Assembly: GCA_900618795.1 (NCBI GenBank)
Contig: UYJD01000005.1
Span: 714,811-778,810, forward strand
Origin: Cyanodermella asteris
Taxonomy: Eukaryota > Ascomycota > Lecanoromycetes > Ostropales > Stictidaceae
Direction of reading: 5' to 3'
Length of the DNA stretch: 64,000 nucleotides
A program made the translations under genes and the position numbers. Below are positions 43,254 to 54,403 of this stretch, piece by piece. Below the pieces are notes generated by a model that was not told the origin of the DNA, ran no database searches, and was given only the letters and a program-made list of their open reading frames with translations. Position 1 is the first letter of the stretch, and each line of letters opens with the position of its first letter.

Positions 43254-44384
43254 TCAACAATGCGCGCTTCTCGACTGCATCCTTTCCGCGACCAGCTTCG
43301 TTCCCAAGATCAACCCTTCGCGATACGTGTCCCACTTCCGGAGCTTGACCTTGCGGGTTACGCCAGAAGGATATTGCATACCACGTGCCCTGGTGTATGT
43401 TGTTATGGTTTCCTCAACTTCATTCAGAGCAGCGGCATAACGCCCAGTTTCGTCCGTGGCGAGAGGAGGAGGATGCTCATAGGATTGGCGGAAAGTTTCG
43501 ATCATGTGGAACATCCCATCTTCCGTGACTTCTCCTTGGGGGAGGCTGGGAGGCGCAGACGAAGGGGGGAGGAAATTGGCAGGTTGCTCATCGGCGAATC
43601 CGGCCGCTGGTTGAGACGAGGTGAAGAAGGGCTCGGAATCCTGCTGCCCGTCAAAGCTTTGCAGGAAATGCGGCGTCAGGGGTCCATCCAGTGGTTCAAG
43701 CTTGACGGCACGAGGAATCGGACCCATGTGCTTGCGGCAGAACTTATCTAAGCCATAGCAAAAGCCCAGCCAAAAGTCGGCACAGTATTGAGTTTGGGCC
43801 GGCGCAAAGGCGTACCCAGCGTTAATCGCTGCTGCGAAATCGCCGGCCGCGTGCTTGGCGCTGTCTGAGTGACCACAAAAGACGACCTCGAGGAGCGGAG
43901 GGTACTTTTGGGAGCGCATAGTACTCTCAACACCGAAGAGATTGGCGATCGCGTGCATCGTGACCACGTACCACTTCTCCTTGGCAACAAATCCTTTGAG
44001 ACTTAATGTGGGCTCGATACGGACCACATGCATCCAGATCGTATCTGCGAGCGACACGTTCGGCAATGAGAGCGTCCTGATGGCATCCTGGGTTATGTTG
44101 TGTTTGAGCATGGTATCTGCAGCCTCTCGCAAATCCCGGCGGCGGTTGTCAGGCTCAACGTTCGGGCTCATCACACTGAGCAGGTTCGCTAAGATGAGGT
44201 GACAGACTCTCTGATAAGTGTTCTCCCGTCGTTTTGCGCTGGCTGCTTTGGCTCTCGCTTCCTTGGCTGCAGCTTCCGTCAAAGGGCCTGCAAAAATTTC
44301 TTGGTTGCTCGGTGTAATGATTTCAGGCGGTGACAACGCCTCTACTCGAACGAGCTTCGCGGTGAAAGATGCTTTCTTGTTCAT
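43254..44384 (-). CDS. DUF2786-like protein, second of a tandem pair
   Basis: A single-exon 376-aa protein from the ATG at 44384. It shares with the neighbour an N-terminal helical segment (ADTMLKHNITQDAI), a middle domain (PPLLEVVFCGHSDSAKHAAG then FAAAINAGYAFA), a GFCYGLDKF segment matching the neighbour's GFGDGL, and a C-terminal DTYREGLILG segment. Identity is low, so the duplication is old or the pair was acquired separately. It lacks the Cys cluster of the first copy. A Pro/Ser-rich linker lies at about 235-290. No function can be assigned. Confidence 0.6.
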   Translation of the reverse strand: MNKKASFTAKLVRVEALSPPEIITPSNQEIFAGPLTEAAAKEARAKAASAKRRENTYQRVCHLILANLLSVMSPNVEPDNRRRDLREAADTMLKHNITQDAIRTLSLPNVSLADTIWMHVVRIEPTLSLKGFVAKEKWYVVTMHAIANLFGVESTMRSQKYPPLLEVVFCGHSDSAKHAAGDFAAAINAGYAFAPAQTQYCADFWLGFCYGLDKFCRKHMGPIPRAVKLEPLDGPLTPHFLQSFDGQQDSEPFFTSSQPAAGFADEQPANFLPPSSAPPSLPQGEVTEDGMFHMIETFRQSYEHPPPLATDETGRYAAALNEVEETITTYTRARGMQYPSGVTRKVKLRKWDTYREGLILGTKLVAERMQSRSAHC

Positions 44385-47186
44385 GATCGTGTCCGCCGAA
44401 GCCTATGAGCCTAGGTATGGTGTTGAGACGCTGTTTGTATAAGAGCCGCTGTGGAAGACTCATGTGCCAAACGAGGTTTGGCACCGTTGTCGATGACGCG
44501 ATCAAGGATGCGGTCGCGAAATATGGCCAAAGAGGCTTTCGCGAGTGCAGGTGTACGATGGCTGTGGCTGTGGCTGTAGACGAAAAGTGTACTGTGAACG
44601 TGACCCCGATGGGTACTAGTCGTAAGATCACTTTGATGCTCAACAGAGTTATACAGTCCAAGGATTGTGCAGGAGCGAGAGATGCGGGAGGAGGAAAAAA
44701 TATGTCCATATAAGTACTTGTTGGCCATTCACACGAACAGAAGCTGGAAGGGGCGAACGGCAAATGGTGCGTCAGTGAGCAGGAAGTGAAGGACGAAACC
44801 CGCGAAAAAGCAAGTGAAGTGACGTTGTCATTCATTCAATCCGCACAGGGGCAATATAATAGCAGAGCCAATCAAAAAGATAAATGACAAAGTCCACGAG
44901 TCTCAAAGAGCTTGATTCTCGGCACCTAGGCGAGTCAAGAAGTGGACTCGAAATTTGGCATATTCGAAGTCATTGCGGGCAATCGAACGACTCGAGCTTC
45001 GACTCAGTCGCCTGAGTCATGCTTCGGTGTCTCTGGGACAGCAGCGGCCACTTGGCCGAGTCTGCGAGACTTCCGGTTCCGGAGCAAACTTGAGGAACAT
45101 GGGTCAAGAACAACGAACGCCATTCCACGTGCAGAAGCAATGTCGCTTCAGGCGAGCCGCCTCGACGTTTGTGATCATTCCATCAAACAGGAGCAAAAGC
45201 CAGCCTGTCGCGTGCTCAAAGGCCAGATGTGAAAGCAACTCACCGCCATACCATCATTCAACACCGAGAAAGCCCACGTTACGATGCCGTGGCGAGGCTG
45301 CGAGATGGACGATGATACAGTAGGGCATATCTGAGGAGTGCTCCGGCCACAACTTGACCTGGCAAACACAGTTCTGACATTGTATCGCATTGCCACGCGT
45401 CACGAGTCGCCGGCAGACGCTACAAAATCGCAATGGCAGGTTGTCTCGAACGAGATGGCGTCGTCGTGTGGCGTTGAAAGCCCTAAACGAACAGACCAGG
45501 GTGTTCCTTGAGCTTGCACGGTCCTGAAAATAACATGGCAATTCCTGCCTGGCAGCAAATGAGCTCAGTCTCAAAAGATCCAGAAGCCAGAAAGAGCATG
45601 GCTGGTCGCGGTCAGGGCCAACGAGACACGTTGTCGGGTCTGATGAAGCACACAGCAAGCAGGGTGTGACAGGGGGCTAAACAAGGCATGGAACCGACGG
45701 CGCAGGACGCCGAGCCGAGACACGGGGAGGGAGGTTTGGTACGAACTGGTGGCAGAGGCGACGAGTGGTTCCGTGCAGAGGGAATAATAAGAATGATGGA
45801 GAAAAAGAAGGTCGAGGCTGGTTCCCAACTTCCCGGCCACAGGGGTGAAGTCGTCGCCGGGGCAACACGACTCCGAGGTTGCTGCGTCAGCTTTGTTTAC
45901 AGCATCACACAAACGCGCCCTGATGTCTCTCCTTTGCAGCACCTCCGATTCTCCGCATCGCTACAGCGGCATTGCGAGACATCCTTGTGGACAGGCTTCC
46001 TTCCTGCACGATGCATCAGTGTCACGGCATCTGGGCTCGCGCAACGTCGCTCAAACGATCGAGTCCTCGCGTTGGCATCGTTCACGTCTATGGTGTGAGC
46101 GCGGCTGTCGTCAGATGGCGTCGTGCCAGGGTTATCTCCACCCAATGCTCGATCCAGGATAAACCGGCAATCCCCTGGGACCTGCTCATGGTGCCGGGCG
46201 GGCGCCGTTGTTCTCTTGCCAGGGAGTTGCCAGCAAAGCAACGCGAAGGCTAAACATCCTCCAACGGGCAGATATCAGCGATAAGTGGACAATGCTGGAC
46301 GTAAAACCTGCCGACCGAAGGACAAGTGGATTCTTCAGCCAGCAATTGGGCGTTGGCATGCGATGTGATTTGCTGAGAGTGCTGTTTTGAACGTTCATTC
46401 GCCGCGTTTGCACCTATAAGACGCTCGACAGGGGGGCTGGAGAGGGACCCTAATGCACGTCCATTTCGCTCAGCGAAAGGCTGGTCTTGAGTGCGCCATG
46501 ATGGTGATGAAGTGCACTGCAGGCGGCGCTCTGGAAGCGGCGCGAAATGCCGTGATGCTGATACGTAGAGGTTGTTGTCGTAGTCGTGGCGATGGTAAAC
46601 AAATGGCCGCGGCCGCAGCTTTTTCACACAAGCTTTGGACTCTGCGGGCACGACAAGCAGCAAAGCACAAACCGACAATCAGAACAACAGCGATCACTGA
46701 TAGCTGAGGCGTGCCTCTTATCGAAGACCGGTGGTGGATGTCCTGTCTTGCCCCTGCAGCTGGCCGGCTGGGCGACGTAATTTCAGATCCCCAGTCCACA
46801 CTTTTATCCTCTTAGCGCCCAGCTTCCTTTCATCAACCGCAACAGCCCGAGTCGAATCCTGCATTGACCCTCCTGTTGCCTATCTTGCCGACCCCTGTCT
46901 CCCCTCGAGGCTTTTAGCATCCTCGACAACTCAATTTGACACTTACATCACCCGTTCCCGCACACTTATTAGCTTTCCTCCTCGGCACATACTCCATTTG
47001 CCGACATCCTGATATCGGCACAAGAGACGGCCGACAGCTCTACAACGTTGGCGGCATAATGCCAGCCGAACAATCGGCAGACCGTGCGCTAAGATCAAGA
47101 GTGGGATAACTCGCTGGAGTAGAATTCAGGAGCAGAGGGAGGAGCACCTCAATCACGCACGCACTGCGGGTGTGTGGTGAGTTGTC
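44385..47186. other. 2.8-kb region without a recognised gene
   Basis: Divergent spacer between the second DUF2786-like gene and the coiled-coil membrane protein. The last 400 bp are pyrimidine-rich, like a fungal promoter or 5' UTR. Frames of 60-140 codons on both strands lack motifs and overlap each other. Confidence 0.4.
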
Positions 47187-48876
47187 ATGGACGGTCCTCC
47201 ACCGCCTCCTCCGCCACACGGTGACAATCCTCAGAATGCCGGCGGCGGTGGCAATGGGAAGCGTGGGGGGCTGCCGGACGGCAACTACGACATCTTCATC
47301 ATTCCTCCTTCGTCTGCCGGTGGAGGCTTCATCTACTTTCCCTCACTCCACACGCAACGGAATAGCTTCATTGCAGGATGTCTGTTCACGACCGTCTTCA
47401 TGGGAGTCTGGTGGGTCATCACACCGGTGCTGAAGGAATGGTTCTCGATGATTATAGCAAGCGGTGGAGCCGGAGTAGCGCTGCTACTGGTGATCGTTGC
47501 GGCAGGTGCATGGGGATTGGGACGAGTGACCCTAGGCGCGGCAGGTGGCTCAACTGGAGGTAGTGGTACGGGGCCCGGACAGAGGTCGAATGCGCATGGA
47601 GCAGGTGGCACCAATTATAACGCTGGAGGTCCACATCCGCACGCCAATGGAGGCGCAAAGGGATTCCCAGGCCAACATGAACCACCTCCCGGATCTGAAC
47701 ACTATTACCAGCAGTCACGGCAAAGCAGCTACAACTTCAATGCCTCGCCACCACCTCCCCACCCGGATGCAGGCCCCGATGCCAAAAGTGCTTGGGAGCG
47801 CGCGCGGGAGGAAACTCGAAAACGGGAGGAGGAAAGAAAGAAGGCCGATGAGTTACGAAAGAAAGCCGAGGAACTACGAGAACGGCGACGAGCAGCGGAG
47901 AAACAAAAGGAAGAGGAGCGGCAGAAGGAGGCCAGAGAAAGAGAAGTCCGCGAGAGGCGGGAACGGCTGACCAAAGAGCGGGAAGAACGCTTGAAGAAGG
48001 AACAGGAGCTAAAGGAGCAGGAAGAGAAAGAGAAGCTTCTCCGCGAGGCACGGGAGAAAGAAGCGAAGGAGAAGGCTGAGCGTGATGCGGCCCGACAGGA
48101 ACGAATGGCCAAGTACAGGGCGGACAGAGAGGCGAAAGCACGCGAAAATGTAGCAGCATCACCCCAAGCTACACCATCCCAGTCAAACTTCAGGCACGCA
48201 ACAGCCAAGACGGAGGCTGACCACGAGACGTTGTACTCGTACCGACCATATGACAAGGCCAAATCCCCGAAGAAGGCCCCGACGGCATACACCTCCTCAC
48301 AGTCATCGTTTGCAGCCTCCTCCTATGCGGCCTCGGATTCGACTGCCCGGTCCACTCCTCCTCCCTCACATCGCAATGGGCCATATTCAACAAAGGATCC
48401 TGAGAAGATTGTCATCAGAGCCGTCTACTCTTTCAACACGGCATCGCCACGCTTGCCACTGGCCTTCCTACAATCCGGAACACCGCCCGTGTCTGATGGT
48501 CTTGTCCTTCGAATAACAACTGAAGGCATGTTCATTGATGACGATGTCCGAGGTGTACCACAACGCGAATGGGACATCAAAGCCTGGACACTCAAGACGA
48601 TCGAGGTATGTACTTAGGGCTCTGAAATTTGTAAAGAATTGCGAACTAACGATTGTACAGACTGGTCAATACCGAGGCATACATATCCTGCGCGCGTCAG
48701 TAAAGGACAGCGAAGGCAAGAAATATGTCTTCGTCTTCAGCAGTGACGAGAACTGGAAATCAGATCAGGGCGTATCGCGACTGAGGAAGTCGCCTCAAAT
48801 CGTGCGTGCATTGGGTGTGAGCGGCATGGGATTGAACGAAGCGAAGACTATTCTCGAAACTACCGGCTGGGTGTGA
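47187..48876 (+). CDS. Two-TM, coiled-coil, Pro/Gly-rich fungal protein
   Basis: Exons 47187-48605 and 48661-48876 are joined by a GTATGT...ACAG intron with a ctaac branch site, giving 544 aa. It starts with a polyproline run (residues 4-10). Two hydrophobic helices follow at about 61-82 and 86-112, then a Gly/His/Pro-rich linker. A long highly charged Arg/Glu/Lys coiled coil spans about 201-320. A Ser/Pro linker leads to a folded-looking C-terminal region (about 405-544) with KIVIRAVYSFN, GLVLRITTEG and GQYRGIHILRAS strands. The charged coil and twin helices suggest an organelle-surface or nuclear-envelope scaffold, but this is inference. I do not recognise a named family. Confidence 0.75.
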
Positions 48877-49708
48877 CACAACAGCATCCAGAAAGTCGGC
48901 GGCAACGCAAACAGTACATAACACGAAGACAAGTCGCCTTGGTGCGGCATCCCTGATGCTGAGGGAACCTCTGCCGTACAGGGAAGAATGGCGACCATTG
49001 CACCGCGGAGCCGGTGCGAAAAAAAGGGGTGGCGCTACACACAAACATCTACAATATCTGCTTTGCGGTCCGAATCATGAGCGGCATTAGCGATGGCGTT
49101 TGAGCAAAGTGTTTACATTCGTTTACAGAATTGCATGAGAGCGAGGGGCATCGATTTGCAGAAGCCGAAATAGCATCTTGCATGTACAGAAGAATTTGAC
49201 CCAAGTCATTTGATACGAGATTGTGAATGAGAATCGAAACTTCAGACCAATAATTTGTGCTTGAGCATCAGTATTTGCCTATAGATATTATCATAATTAA
49301 TTAATGTCGAGTAGTTAGGAGCAGATCTCGAATCGTAGCAAGAGACGTTCGAACGAGCACCGGTTCGGGCAACGTCGTCAACCTTCCATGACGACGCCAT
49401 CAGGTGAATTCGGTGAGGAACCGGCCAACAGCAGTTCGAACGTTCAATGAAAACGTTTCTCATGCCAACGGCTCACGCATGAACAAAACGCAGGCCTCAC
49501 AACAGGTCAAGGACGGGAGAGAGAACCCTAGTTCACCCAACTCTCCGCTTGGCAGGGCCTTCTCACGCCCGAAACGACGGACCCCTGCAACTCACTCACT
49601 CACTCAGACCGCCGCAACGCCTCGACGACATCTCGGCAAGCCTCTCGGTACCTATGGTCCTCTTTTTTTTTTGGCGTCGGCTGCCATTATTGTCGGGGTC
49701 TGTGATCA
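48877..49708. other. Intergenic spacer
   Basis: Between the coiled-coil protein and the deaminase gene, both on plus. No gene seen. Confidence 0.5.
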
Positions 49709-51247
49709 ATGCACGGCATCGAGGATGCGGTCGCCGACGCGGTCCTCTCCAAATACGACGAGCTGCCTCCCAAGTACAAGCCGTGCCGCGATTCCGCGGG
49801 GCGATACGACTGGGTGCCGCTGAGCGGGATCGTGTTCGTGAACGGTACGGCGACGGAAAAAGAAATCGAAAAGATGACGTTGTTGTATTTACTTTCGGAT
49901 TCTGACCCTTGTGCCCAGATTCGGGGCATGTTGAGGTCGTGAGCGTTGCGTAAGTGAAAAAAACATCTTCTGGCTCTCGCAAAATTTGGTTCCGACAAGA
50001 TCGTGTGTATTTCATCATCTCATCGTCGGATTTCTGTAGATTATTTCATGGACTTTCGAATTGACACAATTTCCAGCACTGGTATGAAATGCCTGCCCGC
50101 CAGTGTCATTCCGACTCTCTCCGGCCTCGCTCTTCATGACTCCCATGCTGAGATCCTCGCCCTCCGCTACCTGAATCACTTTCTCCAAACAGAATGTCAG
50201 AAAGTTGCTGCCACTACCACAAACGAGGGAAGCCCTTACGAATCACCCTATATCGAGCTCCGCAACGCCGAAGAACGTTCCGCTTCCTCTTCCTCCCCTC
50301 AACCATTCACGATACGGCGCAGCTGGAAGATATACATGTTTGGCAGCGAAGCACCGTGTGGAGACGCAAGCATGGAGTTGATCATGGCAAAGCAAGACGA
50401 TGCCACGCCCTGGCCCATTCCACCGGCGACGGAGCTCGCGGAAACGGAACCCGCCGGCAAAGAGCCTGCAGCATCGGAGCTCCTGGGCAGAGGTTACTTT
50501 TCACGGCTAGGTGCAGTGAGGAGGAAACCTGCCAGGGGAGATTCGCCGCCCACGTTGTCCAAGTCGTGTACCGACAAACTTGCTCTGAAGCAGTGTACCA
50601 GTCTCCTCTCTTCGCTGACGAGTCTGTTCATCGTGCCTGAAAGCGCGTATTTGCACACTCTTGTTCTCCCTGAATCACAATACGTGTCTGAAGCCTGTGA
50701 GAGGGCGTTTGGAGGCTTGGGGAGGATGGCGCCAGTGGCCGTGACGTCGTGGGAGGGAGGCTACAGGTATCGTTCGTTCGAGGTCGCAACGACGAGCCGC
50801 GAGTTCAGGTTCTCGAGGAGAGCATCCGTAGACTCAGATCCAGCGGCTGTGCTGGACAGTAGGCCGTCCAACCTGGCTTGTGGCTGGAACCCGCACGTTG
50901 TCGAGGTCACTATCGGTGGCGTTTTGCAAGGGAGGAAGAAAGGAGATGTGAAGGGGGCGAGTGTCGTGTCGAGACGCAAGATGGCCGAGTTGTCGACGTC
51001 GATAATATCCACCATGGAGACGAGGGTGATCATGGCATGCCAGCTGCACTCGAAGACATATTACGAGCTCAAGGCATGTTCAGCGTTGCAGAACCGACGT
51101 AGTGTGAGAGGAGAGGTGCAAGACAAGGCCTTGAGAGGCTGGGTTCGGAATGAACCTGATGACTTTGTCCTTGCAATTCCACAAGCGACTGCACAGTCGA
51201 ACAAGGATTCGGCAGGGTCCCGGTATCGTGGACAGCCACTCATATAG
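49709..51247 (+). CDS. TAD1: tRNA-specific adenosine deaminase 1 (Tad1/ADAT1)
   Basis: Converts adenosine 37 of tRNA-Ala to inosine. Exons are 49709-49844, 49919-49949 and 50077-51247, giving 445 aa; the 31-base middle exon restores frame and supplies SGHVEVVSVA. The zinc and catalytic residues are all visible: His79 and Glu81 (HDSHAEI), Cys150 in PCGDASM, and Cys220 in SKSCTDKLALKQ. The TGMKCLP segment before the active site is characteristic of the adenosine-deaminase (editase) domain. Residues about 160-205 between the two cysteines form a variable insert. The gene looks complete. Confidence 0.92.
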
Positions 51248-53659
51248 TGAGCATCGACCGGGTCATTCACAAGCTGCGCATAGGCATGTCCTTCACGGTA
51301 AACTAGCTTCAGCCTTTTCTACTGAAGCCGGGCGCATCGCTCCCAACGATCTGCTTCCAAGTCACATACCACTTCGAATAATCACCAATTAGCAACGATG
51401 TCTGACAAAGTTTCTTTCCAACCGTTTCCTCACTCTTTCGCCCGTCAAGCATGGCGCTTACGGACCTCCCAGCTCTCAAGCCGCCTCTTGCCGCTGGAAG
51501 CGGTATCGCGTGACGACTGAACTTCGGGTAGGAACACTACCATGGCGTGTTTTCCGCGCCACTCGGCGGCTGATGGACCCCACGACAAGCAAGCCCACGG
51601 ATATGATAGTGGACGAGTAGATATACTTCTTCAAATCGATGCATCACGACAGAGCGATCGATTTGTATTTAATCGGGCAAATAGGAAGAGCTTCCAAGGT
51701 TCAGCGGGGAAGTCAATCTGCGCGATTGTCGATCAGCCATGGTCCTCCACACCTGGCCGAGGGAAGCGGGCTGGAGCGCTTGCATCTGCAGAGAAGCGAA
51801 TTCTATATAGGTTTCACTCTCGACTGGCGCGGTGGCGGGCGCCATTGGGCAACACCGCGCTCGCAGCATGTCAATTAAACCACCGGAATACGTATTCAGT
51901 CCCCAGATGTGACCTTGTGGAGATCATTTGCAGTTACGGACAGCAGTGGCTAGGGACAATTGCGAGCGCAAAGGATAGCGAGAACGTCTGTCCTATACAT
52001 CGTGCACATGATGCAACCATCGAGCGAGGGATAGTCGGTCTTATGCTCCACTTTTCCAGCCTTCTCCATCAGAGTGGACCATCCATTCTCGCATGTTGCT
52101 AACACACGACGGGAAGTTGGGGACGCCCACGATCGACCTAGCAATGCAGGTAGCTATCCATTTCCGCGAAAATGCGCGACTAGCGCCGTGACGGCATTCT
52201 CGTGCTGCTTTGAACGGCCTAGGGGGTTCGTGAAGGGTGGTGCATCTACTCTTGCTGATGCAATCGATGCCGCCAGCTCAATACTCTGGACGGCCATTCC
52301 GAAAGCCTTTATACGCAGCAATTGCTTACCTGCAGCGGTCCCATGCAATCCTTGGGCGTGGCCTTTAAGCCATTGATCCACATTCGTCCACACTCGTAGT
52401 TGGAATGGCTGCATCATGCATCCATCAGCGCTTTTCAGCGGGATTCGATGGCATAGTCTCTATTGAGAGATATTCCAACGTTGCCGCTCTGCTTTCGCCC
52501 GGTCGTCTTCCTGAACACTGTAATCGATCCTAGCCTTTGTCTCCCGCGCCATTCCCAGACCTTGAATCAGTCCGCTATGAGCAAAAGCAATGGCGCTGTT
52601 GAAGCCTGGGTCGTCGCCTTCTCGCCCTTTCTTCGGTAACCGTCGTCCTCGCCCGCGAATATCGAATTGCGTATTGGCCCTCGTCCAGCCATCCACTGGA
52701 ATTCGATGAGAGCACAGGCTAGTTGGGCCTCGATCCCCATTGCCATCTGAGATGTCGCTTGATGTTGCGCAGCCACGAGCAGCACTTGCCTGGTCGCAAC
52801 GATATACAGGCTATGAGAATGCCTTATTCAAGGCAGTCTTGGTGGCGTCCACAGCACGCCAGCGCCTGCACCAGACATTGCCAGCAACCGCCGGGTGCCT
52901 ACAGGTAGCGCTCGAACCTTGAGACAACTGCTTGCTCAGCCCGAGACAACTAACGAATGTCAGCAAGAACCGGGCCCATCGGTCGCCTCTGAGCTGAGGG
53001 AGCCAATTACGTCGCCTCGGAGGTGCCAAAGAGAGATGCATTGCCGACGACCCCAACTGCCGTGCTAGTGACATTGTCTTCAAGGATTTTCAAGGAAGGT
53101 ATTCAGACTCTGCACTGATTCAACGCCTGCGCCAACGTTGTCACCAACTGAGCTCGCCTCGCGGGGTTGTGATTCGTCGGGGTCGTCATCGCAACGCCTA
53201 CTTCCCGCCGCGACTCGGCGCTGGCCTCTTGAGGTTTTCCTGAACGCCTAGACGTGAACATCACCGCCTTCAGGCCTCAAAATCAATCTGAGCAGGTCAC
53301 AAATCCAAGCTCAGCCACCTTTGCTGAGACTGCGGGATCGCCTCACTCTGCCCAGGGCAGTGAGCCGGCGCCCGAGCGTCTGCTTTTATATACCCCCCTT
53401 GGCGATCGTTACCTTGCCGTCGTCACCTCACATCCAGAGCACCAAGTCGCAACACAGCTTGTAGGCCGGCTCGGCTTTACATTCAAACAAGCCCGAGAGA
53501 ACGTTAAGGATAACAGGAGGAAAGAAAGAAAACGTAAGTCAGAACGTCACCGACAAAGCCGCCGGTGGCTTGGTTGCCTGCCTGGAACTGACATTATCAG
53601 ACACCCTGCTCAAGCACAGCAGCGCCAACCACTTAACACTGTAACCGACATATGACAGG
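51248..53659. other. 2.4-kb region without a recognised gene
   Basis: The only longer frames (51542-52102 and 53254-53655, the latter without an ATG start) lack motifs. The second lies just upstream of the Cys/His protein and may be its leader or a missed exon, but no splice model joined them convincingly. Confidence 0.4.
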
Positions 53660-54403
53660 ATGTCCAAATCAAGCAACAAAGACAAGAAGAACGAGAGTTC
53701 TTGGATGGTAGGCGACAGCCAGCAGGCCTTGCAGCCAGCTACCTCCTTACCAGGCTATGGCAATCTCAACAGCATCGAGCTCTACCAGCAAGCGTACGAT
53801 CGAGACAGCCCATCGCAGGCTGATCTTGCGGCAAACGACGTTGACGAAACCGATTCCTTGACAGGTCAACGACCCGAGTCCGGGGTATGGCACTTTCCTC
53901 ACAACGACTATATCCAACTGCGTCCAGGTCTCCACGAAAATCCTGAGATGGCGGATTCAAAGGTCTTGCAGTCGACCAACCGAAGAAGCTTTGGTCCGCA
54001 TCACATCAACAACGCGCCGGGCTGGAATGACGATGGCACGATCCTGAACTCCACTGCCAACTTACACCAATTCCAAGTGCAAGGTCTCCAGGCCGCAACT
54101 GGATCGACGGCATCAAACGTCTTCGACACTTTCGGAGGCGGCAGTCAATTTGGTGGCTTCCAACAGCAACCGTATAAGGCTAGCACGGAATACGAGCTGC
54201 CCATGCCCGAGTTGCGCTGCAGCCATCACGCCCGCCCCCGCCACTGCACCTTTGCTGGCTGCCCGTATCAAACACAGCCGTACTATGCAGGTGCGAGGGA
54301 TGGACCTTCAACAGGTGTTGAGTTCCTTCGCAGGCACTGCGAGCACAGTCGTGCCATCGGCCACTGCCACGTTCCTGGCTGTGTTCATCAAGTACAAGCT
54401 TAG
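53660..54403 (+). CDS. Uncharacterised protein with a duplicated Cys/His motif
   Basis: A 247-aa frame from the ATG at 53660. The first 185 residues are Gln/Asn/Ser-rich and look disordered. The last 60 hold two copies of the same 15-residue motif with identical spacing, C-x-H-x5-H-C-x3-G-C: CSHHARPRHCTFAGC and CEHSRAIGHCHVPGC, about 30 residues apart. The regular Cys and His positions suggest two small metal-binding units or a paired knuckle. I do not recognise a family, and the lack of a signal peptide argues against a secreted disulfide protein. The motif repetition is strong evidence that this frame is translated. Confidence 0.65.
   Translation: MSKSSNKDKKNESSWMVGDSQQALQPATSLPGYGNLNSIELYQQAYDRDSPSQADLAANDVDETDSLTGQRPESGVWHFPHNDYIQLRPGLHENPEMADSKVLQSTNRRSFGPHHINNAPGWNDDGTILNSTANLHQFQVQGLQAATGSTASNVFDTFGGGSQFGGFQQQPYKASTEYELPMPELRCSHHARPRHCTFAGCPYQTQPYYAGARDGPSTGVEFLRRHCEHSRAIGHCHVPGCVHQVQA

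Noticed and set aside
47729-48292. Ser/Arg-rich frame antisense to the coiled-coil region
   Set aside because: Mirror image of the Glu/Arg/Lys codons of the coil; not independent coding.
53254-53655. 133-codon frame upstream of the Cys/His protein
   Set aside because: It starts with GTG, has no motif, and no intron links it convincingly to the downstream gene.
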